Shown here: positions 7,954 to 14,669 of the stretch, in pieces
Layout of the letters: every line of letters starts with the position of its first letter
How positions within the stretch are numbered: position 1 is the stretch's first letter
Source of the DNA: DASYYE01 sp035946955
GTDB lineage: Bacteria; Actinomycetota; Actinomycetes; Streptosporangiales; Streptosporangiaceae
Direction: 5' to 3'
Length of the DNA stretch: 20,409 nucleotides
Assembly: GCA_035946955.1 (NCBI GenBank)
Contig: DASYYE010000162.1
Location: forward strand, 1 to 20,409
Notes under the pieces: generated by a model
Told to the model about the DNA's origin: nothing
Databases searched by the model: none
What the model saw: only the letters and a program-made list of their open reading frames with translations
Program-made: the position numbers and the translations under genes

Positions 7954-8145
7954 TCACCAACCTGTCCTTGAGTAGTCGTCGTCCTCACTGACCCCGCTGG
8001 CCAGGCGCGCAGAAATCACATCGATCTGGGCGGCGAAGGCCCGCCGCAGGGGGTGCTCGAGGTCGAGAATCTCCGCCAGCGGCCAGTGGAAGTGGTAGGC
8101 CACGTACGACACCTCCTCGAGCAGTTGTTCGGTGCCGTACGTCAG
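7954..8145 (-). CDS. Small CIS protein, DUF6760-like, with CTG start
   Basis: This 63-aa protein has the conserved block EEVSYVAYHFHWPLAEILDL followed by EHPLRRAF, which I recognise as the DUF6760-type small protein found next to the tail assembly gene in actinobacterial CIS loci. The C-terminus is acidic then aromatic (EDDDYSRTGW). Its role is unknown; size and position suggest an assembly factor or adaptor. No ATG or GTG is available before the conserved block: the first in-frame candidates are a TTG at 8205, deep inside the upstream gene, and the CTG at 8145. The CTG overlaps the upstream TGA as CTGA, gives a protein starting (M)TYGTEQLL as expected for the family, and follows a run of seven G, so I call CTG. 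Confidence 0.85.
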   Translation of the reverse strand: MTYGTEQLLEEVSYVAYHFHWPLAEILDLEHPLRRAFAAQIDVISARLASGVSEDDDYSRTGW

Positions 8146-8543
8146 GACCCCCCCGGGCGGCCCCGGGCTGCCGCCGAGAAATCGACGGCGAACTCGTGGC
8201 CGCAACCGGGGCAGCTGACCGCGGTGTGGCTGTGTCCTTCCGCGTTGACCTGCCGGTACAGGTCTTGCAGGAAGGCGAGGTCAGCGGCGAACATGCCCTC
8301 GACCACACCGGGGTTGACCGAGTCGAGCGAGCCGAGTGAGGTGATCACGCGGCTGAGCAGGATGACGGTCAGGTATGCCTCGTTGTCCTGTACGCGGGGG
8401 TCGCGCAGCGGGAGGATCTCGTCCCGTGCGGTGGCCAGCCGCATCCGGCCCTCGCGGTGGACCGTGCCGCGCTCATCCAGGTAACCGACCGGCAGGGTGA
8501 AGGCGAACTCGGTACGTATTGCGGCCGGGGCTGGCGCGGTCAT
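8142..8543 (-). CDS. Phage tail assembly-type protein with CPGCGH zinc motif
   Basis: This 133-aa protein begins with a beta-rich region (IRTEFAFTLPVGYLDERGTV, then HREGRMRLATARDE), continues with a helical middle (QDNEAYLTVILLSRVITSLG, then GMFAADLAFLQDLYRQVN), and ends in a small metal-binding element with His104, His106, Cys111, Cys114 and His116 (GHSHTAVSCPGCGHEFAVDF). This is the tail-assembly protein always seen between the tube and the DUF6760 protein in this CIS type; in phage tails comparable proteins act as chaperones for tube assembly. ATG 8543 shares its A with the TGA of the tube gene (TGATG) and has GAGG at good distance; a GTG one codon earlier is the alternative. Zinc binding is inferred from the motif. 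Confidence 0.86.
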   Translation of the reverse strand: MTAPAPAAIRTEFAFTLPVGYLDERGTVHREGRMRLATARDEILPLRDPRVQDNEAYLTVILLSRVITSLGSLDSVNPGVVEGMFAADLAFLQDLYRQVNAEGHSHTAVSCPGCGHEFAVDFSAAARGRPGGS

Positions 8544-8980
8544 CACTTCACCTCGAGCCGCTCAACGGCGATGACCACTGACTCGAGCAGCACCTGGTCG
8601 GCGCCTGCGGAGAGCTTGCCGATCTCCACCCGCGACGGCCAGCCGCCGAAGAAGTTGAAGCGGGTGACCTCGCCGTGCGCGTAGTCGAACAGCACGATCG
8701 AGCCGTCCTTGCGCGCCTGGTCGATCTTGCCTTCCTGGACGGTCTGGATCCAGGACCAGAACGCCGGGTCGGCGACCTTGCCACGGGACAGGTGGATGTC
8801 GTCGTAGTGGACTGAACCGGGAAGCTTCTGCAGCAGGGGCTGGCCGCCCAGCTGCTGAGCCCGGTTCTCGATCACGCCGACGCTGATACCGAGCCCGCTG
8901 ACCTCCTTGAACTGGGCGATGGTCACCCCACTGATCTCCACGCCGAAGCTGTAACTAGCCAGCGGGTCGATAACGGCCAT
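8543..8980 (-). CDS. CIS inner tube protein (gp19/Hcp fold)
   Basis: This 145-aa protein is the main inner tube subunit. Family features are DPLASYSFGVEISGVTIAQF at the start, KEVSGLGISVGVIE, a QPLLQKLPG loop, the conserved SVHYDDIHLSRGKVADPAFW segment followed by SWIQTVQEGK, and the closing strand LLESVVIAVERLEVK. Length is typical. It follows the sheath by 20 bases and has a textbook ribosome site (GGAGG at 8989-8993, spacing 8), as expected for a high-copy structural protein, while the next gene is coupled by a TGATG overlap. The tube hexamers form the injected conduit inside the sheath. There is no signal peptide, in keeping with cytoplasmic assembly. Confidence 0.95.
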   Translation of the reverse strand: MAVIDPLASYSFGVEISGVTIAQFKEVSGLGISVGVIENRAQQLGGQPLLQKLPGSVHYDDIHLSRGKVADPAFWSWIQTVQEGKIDQARKDGSIVLFDYAHGEVTRFNFFGGWPSRVEIGKLSAGADQVLLESVVIAVERLEVK

Positions 8981-9001
8981 GACGGTTTCCTCCGATCTTG
9001 G

Positions 9002-10534
9002 TTACTCGTTGATCGCGGATGTGCCGGTGGGCAACTGCGCGAGCCGGAACACCACGAACTCCGCTGGCTTGACGACCGCGAGACCGATCTCGCAGACCAG
9101 CTGGCCTGCTTCGATGACCTCGCTGGGGTTGGTCTCGTCGTCGCACTTGACGTAGTACGCCTGGTCGACGGTGTCGCCGAAGAGCGCCCCGTCCAGCCAG
9201 ACCCGGTACAGGAATGACCTGATGGTGCGGATGAGCCGCTCCCAGAGGTCCTTGTCGTTGGGCTCGAACACCACCCACTGGGTGCCGTTCATCAGCGAGG
9301 ACTCGACGTAGTTGTAGAGCCGGCGCACGTTGATGTAGCGCCAGGCGGGGTCGCTGGACAGCGTCCGCGCGCCCCAGATCCGGGTGCCCCGGCCGGGGAA
9401 GGACCTGATGCAGTTCACGCCGACGGGGTTGAGCAGGTCGTGCTCACCGCGGGTGATCACGGTGGCGATGCCGATCGTGCCCCTGATGACCTCGTTCGCC
9501 GGTGCCTTGTGCACACCGCGGGACGTGTCGTTGCGTGCCCACACACCGGCCACGTGCCCACAGGGCGGCACCAGCTGCGCGGAGCCGCTGCCTGCGTCGA
9601 AGACCTTGATCCATGGCCAGTACAGGGCGGCGAACTTCGAGTCGTACCCGGTCTCGTTCATCCGCCAGTCGCGCACCTGCTGCGGGTTGAGGTCTGGCAG
9701 CGGGTCTATGACGGCCAGCCGGTTCCCCATCAGCTCACAGTGGGCGATCATGCCGGTCTGCACGGCCTTGACCCCGTCACGGTCGATCTTCCCGGCCTGG
9801 TAGGCAGCCATCAGGTCTGGTATGCAGACCATGGTGACGTCCTCGACTGCGGCGAGGCCGCCGACACCGGTCCGGTCGGCGGAATCACCTATGTAGTCGT
9901 CCGGCCGCAGCGCGACGTCCCTGGCGGGCGCCGCGGCGAGCGTGACAGCCCCGTTCGCCGGGCGCCTGTCAGTGAGCTGCGCTACTCCCTCAGCGATCCT
10001 GATCAGCGTGGACGTGGCATTGACCTGTGCGATCAGGTTGGCCTTGCCACGTCGTGCGGTCACCGGCTCGAACACCTCCTGGCGTCCGGCACCGCTGACC
10101 ACGACCCGGAAGCTGTCTTCCGGTGCACCCTCCGGCGCGTTCGTGACCTCGACGGTGATGTTGCCCGTGTCGTGGCCCTGCTGCAGCGCTGTCACCCGGT
10201 AGGCGACGGCTGCCGGGTCACCGGCGGCGCGCAGCTCGGCGCGGGCGGCCTGGTTGCCGTTGGCCTCCGCCGCCCCGCCGACCCGCACGATGTATGCCTG
10301 GCCCCCGCCGTTCAGGAAGTACCCGTACACGGCGTGCGCCAGGTACGAGCCCTCGACGGGCTCACCGAACGTGGTGGTGAACTGCGTCCAGTTGGTTACC
10401 AGGGTTGGCGTGTGGAAAGGCCCATCTGAGGCCATCCCGATGAAAGCAGCGACAGCCGTGCCCACCCCCTCGATGGGACGGACGCTCGCTTCGCGCTCCT
10501 CGATGTACACGCCCGGTGACAAATAGGTGGGCAT
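9002..10534 (-). CDS. CIS contractile tail sheath protein
   Basis: This 510-aa protein is the sheath subunit whose contraction drives the tube. It opens with the family hallmark YLSPGVYIEEREASVRPIEG and VGTAVAAFIGMASDGPF. The C-terminal conserved core includes PVGVNCIRSFPGRGTRIWGA, ARTLSSDPAWRYINVRRLYN, the LMNGTQWVVFEPNDKDLWER strand-helix and a final VCEIGLAVVKPAEFVVFRLA strand that forms the inter-subunit handshake. Residues about 90-200 are a variable surface domain. The start has a GGAAGGA ribosome site (10541-10547). Only one sheath gene is present in the window, which agrees with the simple, single-sheath actinobacterial CIS. The gene lies between the acidic Gly/Ala-rich protein and the tube. 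Confidence 0.96.
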   Translation of the reverse strand: MPTYLSPGVYIEEREASVRPIEGVGTAVAAFIGMASDGPFHTPTLVTNWTQFTTTFGEPVEGSYLAHAVYGYFLNGGGQAYIVRVGGAAEANGNQAARAELRAAGDPAAVAYRVTALQQGHDTGNITVEVTNAPEGAPEDSFRVVVSGAGRQEVFEPVTARRGKANLIAQVNATSTLIRIAEGVAQLTDRRPANGAVTLAAAPARDVALRPDDYIGDSADRTGVGGLAAVEDVTMVCIPDLMAAYQAGKIDRDGVKAVQTGMIAHCELMGNRLAVIDPLPDLNPQQVRDWRMNETGYDSKFAALYWPWIKVFDAGSGSAQLVPPCGHVAGVWARNDTSRGVHKAPANEVIRGTIGIATVITRGEHDLLNPVGVNCIRSFPGRGTRIWGARTLSSDPAWRYINVRRLYNYVESSLMNGTQWVVFEPNDKDLWERLIRTIRSFLYRVWLDGALFGDTVDQAYYVKCDDETNPSEVIEAGQLVCEIGLAVVKPAEFVVFRLAQLPTGTSAINE

Positions 10535-10565
10535 CGTGTGTCCTTCCGATCACGTTGTCCGTGGG

Positions 10566-11159
10566 TCAGTAACTGCCATCCCCGGCAGCGTCCGCGCCTG
10601 GGTCGTAGCTGGCCGACGGGTCGTCTGCCGCGGCACCTCCAGTGGCGCCCTGCGTGGCGTCAGCCGCACCCTCGCTCGGTGCACCGTTGCTGCCGAACAT
10701 GTCACCGATGGCGGAGCCGACCGAGGAGAGGCCGCTCTCGACCGCGCCGCCGACCGTCTCCGCCGCGCCCGTGGCCATCTCGCCAATGCCGGCGAGGTAG
10801 TTGCCGTCGTCGAAGTCGACGGCGGACGCGTGTGCGTGCTCGTCACCGACGAGGCTCTCCAGCCCGTCGCCGAGTGCGTTGCCCGCGGCCTGGAGCCCTT
10901 CGTGGATGGCTTCATGCGCCGAGGGCAGGCCGGTGGCGCCCGCCACCGCGTCCCACCCGGCCTCGGCCAGCTCGGAGATCCCGCCGGTGGCGACGCCGAG
11001 CGCACCCTCCGACATGGACTGCGCGCTGTCCGCAGCGCCCTCCCAGTTGCCGGTCACCGCCTGCCCGACGGCCTCGGCCGCGTGCAGGCCAGTCTCGGCC
11101 ACGCCCGCGATGTCGTTGCCGACCTCGGAGAGGAAACCCTCCCCCGCTGCTTCGCTCAT
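10566..11159 (-). CDS. Acidic Gly/Ala-rich protein without Lys or Arg, CIS-associated
   Basis: I do not recognise a named family. The protein is 197 aa and contains 32 Asp/Glu and no Lys or Arg at all, with five His as the only possible basic residues. Residues 8-155 look like three sets of amphipathic helices rich in Ala, Gly and Val (for example GISELAEAGWDAVAGATGL and AETVGGAVESGLSSVGSAIG), and residues 156-197 are a disordered Gly/Ala/Asp/Ser tail ending in Tyr. There is no signal peptide. It starts at ATG 11159 with an AGGGAA ribosome site and is placed between cap and sheath, 30 bases from each. Position inside the structural operon suggests a packaged cargo, lumen component or assembly partner; none of these is shown by sequence. 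Codon use is like its neighbours. Confidence 0.8.
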   Translation of the reverse strand: MSEAAGEGFLSEVGNDIAGVAETGLHAAEAVGQAVTGNWEGAADSAQSMSEGALGVATGGISELAEAGWDAVAGATGLPSAHEAIHEGLQAAGNALGDGLESLVGDEHAHASAVDFDDGNYLAGIGEMATGAAETVGGAVESGLSSVGSAIGDMFGSNGAPSEGAADATQGATGGAAADDPSASYDPGADAAGDGSY

Positions 11160-11189
11160 CGAATGTTCCCTTTCTCGGTAGTGCGATGG

Positions 11190-12089
11190 TTACTTCGCCG
11201 CATCAGCCTGGGCTGGCGCGGACGCTTCGGGTGGCTGCTTAGGCGCAGGGCTCTCGGCAGCCTGGGCTGGCCCAGGGGCGGGGGATGGCTGCGGCGGCGC
11301 CGGGTTCTTGGCAGCCTGGGCCGCAGCGGAGGCCGGCGCTGACTGCGCGGGCGCGGGCGCGGGGGCTGGGGCCGACTTCGCGGGCGCGGGGCCTGGGGCC
11401 GACTTCGCGGGCGCGGGGCCTGGGCCTGGGGCCGACTTCGCGGACGCGGGGGCCTGGGCAGGCGCGGGGGCTGGGGCTGGCTGGCGGGACGCCGGGTTTT
11501 CAGCCGGGCTCGCCGCCGCAGGCCCCGCGCCAGGCATCGGCTTGACCGCGAGCTGGGGCTGCTGCTGCACCGCCGGGGCTGCGGGCAGGTCGGGCAGGGC
11601 CGGGACGGGCACGGTGATCGTCAGCTCGAGGCCGGCCTTGAGATCCCCGCCCATGTTGATGAACATGCCGCGCTTGGGCCCCGACCCGGTGCTCACCAGC
11701 ACCTCATAGGGCAGCGCGGCGAGCGCCGGGGGCAGCACCTCCCGCGGCAGCGTGGTCATGGACCCGAAACACCGCACCACGGCGCCCAGGATCTTGTGCT
11801 CAACGAGCACGTTCGGTGCCCAGGCCGTGATCGTGTAGTGCAGGTCGTACCGGGGCGGCGGCGACCGCCTGGCCACCACGACGCCGTCTTCGTTGGTGAC
11901 CTTCTCGAACATGACGTCGCGCCGGTGGACGTTCTCTTTGATGTCGAACAGGAACACGTTGACCGCAGGGCCCTTGAGTGCCTGGATCCACGGCCGGTTC
12001 GGCGGGTCGAAGGCGATCGCGATGCCAGCGCTCCCGATGACCTTCGTCTTCAGCAGCACGGCCAGCGCCTGGTCAGCTTCTGCAATCAC
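11190..12089 (-). CDS. DUF4255 tail terminator/cap protein (Afp16/Pvc16-like) with Pro/Ala tail
   Basis: This 299-aa protein heads the CIS operon. Residues 1-165 are a DUF4255 domain, the family of the tube/sheath terminator Afp16/Pvc16: EADQALAVLLKTKVIG, IAIAFDPPNRPW, then KGPAVNVFLFDIKENVHRRD, PRYDLHYTITAWAPNVLVEH and LTITVPVPALPDLP. Residues 166-299 are an added low-complexity Pro/Ala tail with repeated AKSAPGPGP-like units, absent from compact cap proteins as I know them. GTG 12089 is chosen because homologues start at this (M)IAEADQAL position; the ribosome site is weak, and the open frame upstream runs through the divergent promoter region. The tail could contact the cytoplasmic face of the membrane or another CIS part; that is inference. 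Confidence 0.9.
   Translation of the reverse strand: MIAEADQALAVLLKTKVIGSAGIAIAFDPPNRPWIQALKGPAVNVFLFDIKENVHRRDVMFEKVTNEDGVVVARRSPPPRYDLHYTITAWAPNVLVEHKILGAVVRCFGSMTTLPREVLPPALAALPYEVLVSTGSGPKRGMFINMGGDLKAGLELTITVPVPALPDLPAAPAVQQQPQLAVKPMPGAGPAAASPAENPASRQPAPAPAPAQAPASAKSAPGPGPAPAKSAPGPAPAKSAPAPAPAPAQSAPASAAAQAAKNPAPPQPSPAPGPAQAAESPAPKQPPEASAPAQADAAK
11371..11450. repeat. Tandem repeats encoding AKSAPGPxP units in the cap protein tail
   Basis: On the plus strand the block GCCGACTTCGCGGGCGCGGG occurs twice about 27 bases apart and once more, with one change, about 32 bases further on. They encode three AKSAP(G/A)P units of 9-11 residues in the DUF4255 tail. The plus strand is also rich in G runs. 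Such arrays expand and contract by slippage, so tail length may vary between strains. Confidence 0.75.
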
Positions 12090-12160
12090 GCTGCTGAGGA
12101 TCCGTGATAGCGGCCGGGCCGCCAATGGCGAGCAGGGCACGCATCCGGACCGCCGGTATT

Positions 12161-12185
12161 GCCCGAAAGGGCTGCCCGAAAGGGC
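12161..12185. repeat. Tandem GCCCGAAAGGGC pair, candidate operator or hairpin
   Basis: GCCCGAAAGGGC occurs at 12161-12172 and 12174-12185, a 13-bp period. Each copy is itself an inverted repeat with a GAAA centre, and the second extends to a 7-bp stem (12171-12188). The pair is centred on 12173, exactly the midpoint of the two divergent start codons (12089 and 12257). It could be a double operator for a dimeric regulator, or, in RNA, two small hairpins with GAAA (one strand) tetraloops. Confidence 0.6.
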
Positions 12186-12220
12186 AGCAGCCAGTGCCCC
12201 GTCCACTGCACCGCCGTGCC

Positions 12221-12256
12221 TGGCCGGACCGGCTGCGCATCCCTACCTTCTGGCGC
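12221..12256 (+). promoter_or_regulatory. Candidate promoter for leaderless membrane protein gene
   Basis: TACCTT at 12244-12249 fits the actinobacterial -10 pattern TANNNT, and lies 7 bases before the ATG at 12257. A weak -35 (TGGCCG, 12221-12226) is 17 bases upstream. No ribosome site precedes the ATG, so a leaderless transcript starting at the ATG is plausible. The -35 match is poor. Confidence 0.35.
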
Positions 12257-13465
12257 ATGGGAGCAGAAGCGACGCTCAATCCGGCGCACTTGACCGTTAC
12301 CCCGGGCGGCGAGGCGCACACCGAGATCACGGTGAGAAACAACGGTCGTGTGGTAGACGGGTTCACGCTGCGCGTCCTCGGCGACGCGGCCAACTGGGCC
12401 CGCTGCGAACCGCAGGGGATCTCCCTGCTTCCCGGTCAGAGCGGCACAGCCCGGATCATGTTCCGGCCGCCACCAGGCCCGGACCTTCCTTACGGGCCGC
12501 TGCCGTTCGCTGTCCGGGTCATCTCCAGCGAGGACCCGCGCGGTTCCGTGGTGGAAGAAGGACTGCTGGACATCGGCGAGATGCCACAGGTCGTCGTGGA
12601 CCTGTCGCCTCGGACTGGGCGGGCGCGCGGGATGGCGTCAAGCAGGCACCGCATTGCCGTGGACAACTACGGCAATGCCCCAGCGCTGGTCACCCTGGTC
12701 GGCGGCGATGAGGCTGACACCGCGGAAGTCACCGTTAAGCCCTCCGAACTCGAGGTCGCTCCCGGGGCCGCGGCCCTGGCCGACGTGCGGGTGCGCGGCA
12801 GGCGGCGGTTCTGGCGTGGGCCAGCGGTGACGCACAGGTTCCAGGTCACCGCGATACCACATGGAGGTGAGCCGATCCGCAGCGATGGCTCGCTGCTGCA
12901 AGAGGCGGTGCTGCCGAGCTGGCTGCCCAAAGCGGTCGCGCTCGCGGCTGCGGCTGCCGTCGCTCTCGCGGTCCTGTGGTTCGCCGTGCTGCGGCCCGTG
13001 GTGCGCAATGCCGCGGCCAACGCGGGCACCACCGCAGCCAAGCAGGCGGTCCAGCAGGCACTAGGCGGCCAGCCATCTACAGGCGGAGGCTCCTCACCGT
13101 CACCGTCAAGCTCATCCACGCCAACCCCGACCACGCCGCAGCCCGCGGTCAAGGCACCCGTGCCCTTCTCGGAGTCGCTCACCCCGGGCAGCAACCCGGC
13201 CGTCACCGCACCGAGCAAGCATGCGATGCAAATCACCGACATGGTTTTGCAGAACCCTGCGGGCGACCAGGGCACGCTAACGCTCCTGCGTAATGGTGTG
13301 CCGCTGCTCAGGTTCGGGCTGGCGGACTTCCGCGTCTATGACCCGCACTTCATCACGCCCATCGTCGTGCCCGCCGGTCAGTCCTTCTCCGTGTCTGTCC
13401 AGTGCGCGAACGGCACAGGCAAGCCAGCATGCTCGCCCTCGGTCCTGATCAACGGCACGCAATGA
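12257..13465 (+). CDS. Single-pass membrane protein divergent from CIS operon, candidate envelope anchor
   Basis: This 402-aa protein has no signal peptide. Residues 1-110 and 110-205 look like two beta-sandwich (Ig-like) domains: TLNPAHLTVTPGGEAHTEIT, VRNNGRVVDGFTLRVLG, then RHRIAVDNYGNAPALVTLVG and ELEVAPGAAALADVRVRGRR. A hydrophobic helix follows at about 225-246 (KAVALAAAAAVALAVLWFAV), then a Ser/Pro/Thr linker (270-305) and a C-terminal domain (320-402) with Cys383 and Cys392 able to form a disulphide outside. The Arg-rich stretch before the helix supports an N-inside topology. Streptomyces relatives are often labelled hydrolytic protein, but no catalytic motif is visible. Streptomyces CIS particles are cytoplasmic and need a membrane partner; this protein fits that role by position and topology. 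Upstream open frame was rejected: homology begins at MGAEATLNP. Confidence 0.85.
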   Translation: MGAEATLNPAHLTVTPGGEAHTEITVRNNGRVVDGFTLRVLGDAANWARCEPQGISLLPGQSGTARIMFRPPPGPDLPYGPLPFAVRVISSEDPRGSVVEEGLLDIGEMPQVVVDLSPRTGRARGMASSRHRIAVDNYGNAPALVTLVGGDEADTAEVTVKPSELEVAPGAAALADVRVRGRRRFWRGPAVTHRFQVTAIPHGGEPIRSDGSLLQEAVLPSWLPKAVALAAAAAVALAVLWFAVLRPVVRNAAANAGTTAAKQAVQQALGGQPSTGGGSSPSPSSSSTPTPTTPQPAVKAPVPFSESLTPGSNPAVTAPSKHAMQITDMVLQNPAGDQGTLTLLRNGVPLLRFGLADFRVYDPHFITPIVVPAGQSFSVSVQCANGTGKPACSPSVLINGTQ

Positions 13466-14586
13466 ACAGGCGCACCCGCAACGCCGTGGCAGCGGCCGCA
13501 GCCGGCCTGGCCGTCTGCGGCATGCTGCTCGGCGGTGCCCCGTTCGCCGGCGGCGTGGCCGCGGGTCTAGCCAGCGCCGCCGGCACCTCCGACAGCTTCT
13601 GTACGGGTAACTCCGGTAATTCCGATATCACGGGTGCCGTGATGGTCCCGACCCCGCGGCCGATCTACGACCTCGGATCGTTCCAGGTGGCCGGGAACGT
13701 AAACACGTTCAGCGAAGACACGGTCCTCGTGTACATCAATGGTGCGTTCAATGCCCAGAACGGGGTGAACCTCGACAACTCGCCAACCACCTACTGCGTG
13801 ACGGTCACGGATCTGCCCGCGGACCAGCCAGGCACCATCACCTGCGGGGCGAACACCGTCACCGCCATAGACCAGCCCGCTGGCGGCGGCCCGATCCAGG
13901 CATCGCTTCGAGACATACCCTCTCAGGACATAGTGCTCGGATCGGCGACGCTGACCGCCGAGTGCCCGACCATCTCGCTGACACCACCGACGATCACCAG
14001 CGCCAGCGAGCCCACCCGGGTGCTGGTCACGGGCAGCCTGTTCGAGTCAGGCAACCCGGTCGCACTGCTGGTCGACAGCCAGCCGGCCGGCTCGACGACC
14101 GCCGACGACACCGGAGGGATCAGCGCACCCATCACCGCCCAGGGACTGGCCTGCGGCACTCACCAGGTGACGGCGAGCCAGCAGATCACCGTGTCACCCT
14201 TGGGAGGGCCACCTCTGGTGGTCAACGCGAGCGCCACGCTGACGGTCACCGCATGCACGGCGCCGCCACCGCCCAAACTGACCATCAACCCGGACGTGCT
14301 CGAACCGGGCGAGGTCACGAACGCGACCGGGACCAGGTTCACGCCTGGCGTGTCCGTGCTGCTGTCCTGGCGGCTCCCCGGTGGTGGTGGCCCGCTCGAG
14401 ACTGCGACTGTCACGCCTGACAAGGCCGGGACTTTCACCACCACTTTCCTGGTGATGCTGGACGACCTCCCCGGCCCCAGGCAGCTCGTGGCCAACCAGG
14501 CAGGGCAGTTCACCACCGCGAACGCGCTCGTCGAGGAGACGGCGTTGCAGCCTTCCAACGGTAACCAGCTCCTGTTCCGGGGATAG
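13462..14586 (+). CDS. Sec-exported Ig-like protein coupled to the membrane protein
   Basis: This 374-aa protein has a Sec signal peptide (MNRRTRNAVAAAAAGLAVCG with cleavage likely near residues 38-41, ASAA-G). The mature part carries six cysteines (47, 112, 128, 168, 231, 265) and repeated beta-rich segments. Two C-terminal parts, about 170-266 (PTITSASEPTRVLVTGSLFE) and 270-358 (KLTINPDVLEPGEVTNATGT), resemble IPT/TIG-type Ig-like domains found in actinobacterial surface proteins. There is no anchor, sortase signal or lipobox at the usual position, although Cys19 lies within the signal peptide. Its ATG overlaps the stop of the membrane protein gene as ATGA, so the two are made together; it may be the extracellular partner of that protein's outer domain. 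Function unknown. Confidence 0.85.
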   Translation: MNRRTRNAVAAAAAGLAVCGMLLGGAPFAGGVAAGLASAAGTSDSFCTGNSGNSDITGAVMVPTPRPIYDLGSFQVAGNVNTFSEDTVLVYINGAFNAQNGVNLDNSPTTYCVTVTDLPADQPGTITCGANTVTAIDQPAGGGPIQASLRDIPSQDIVLGSATLTAECPTISLTPPTITSASEPTRVLVTGSLFESGNPVALLVDSQPAGSTTADDTGGISAPITAQGLACGTHQVTASQQITVSPLGGPPLVVNASATLTVTACTAPPPPKLTINPDVLEPGEVTNATGTRFTPGVSVLLSWRLPGGGGPLETATVTPDKAGTFTTTFLVMLDDLPGPRQLVANQAGQFTTANALVEETALQPSNGNQLLFRG

Positions 14587-14608
14587 CCGGTGAGGGGCCG
14601 GGTCATGA

Positions 14609-14647
14609 GTGTCCCCGCGAGACGGTAACGGCGTCTCGCGGGGACAC
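14609..14647. terminator. Bidirectional hairpin between convergent genes
   Basis: Arms 14609-14623 and 14633-14647 are a perfect 15-bp inverted repeat (GTGTCCCCGCGAGAC and its complement) with a 9-base loop. It lies 22 bases after the stop of the secreted protein gene and 22 bases after the regulator stop on the other strand. There is no T-run, as is common for actinobacterial terminators. Confidence 0.88.
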
Positions 14648-14669
14648 GGCTGAGGGCGGTGGTGAGCTG

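Larger units (their letters stand above)
12090..12256. promoter_or_regulatory. Divergent control region between CIS operon and membrane/secreted gene pair
   Basis: This 167-bp gap separates the start codons of the DUF4255 gene (minus) and the membrane protein gene (plus), so it must carry promoters for the CIS operon and for the divergent pair unless transcription enters from outside. It holds a centrally placed tandem repeat (12161-12185) and a candidate plus-strand -10 box near the right end. I could not find a convincing -35/-10 pair for the minus strand; a partial match TATCAC occurs at 12104-12109. Confidence 0.6.

Noticed and set aside
6670..7971. 433-codon open frame on the plus strand opposite the Pro/Ala-rich gene
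   Set aside because: It is antisense to a low-complexity GC-rich gene, has no ribosome site or family similarity, and its composition mirrors the real gene on the other strand.
10527..11342. 271-codon plus-strand frame opposite the acidic Gly/Ala-rich gene
   Set aside because: Arg-rich antisense shadow of an Ala/Gly gene, without a ribosome site; the minus-strand gene has one and fits the operon.
12104..12256. 51-codon N-terminal extension of the membrane protein
   Set aside because: It runs through the divergent control region and the tandem repeat, has no domain similarity, and would remove the promoter.
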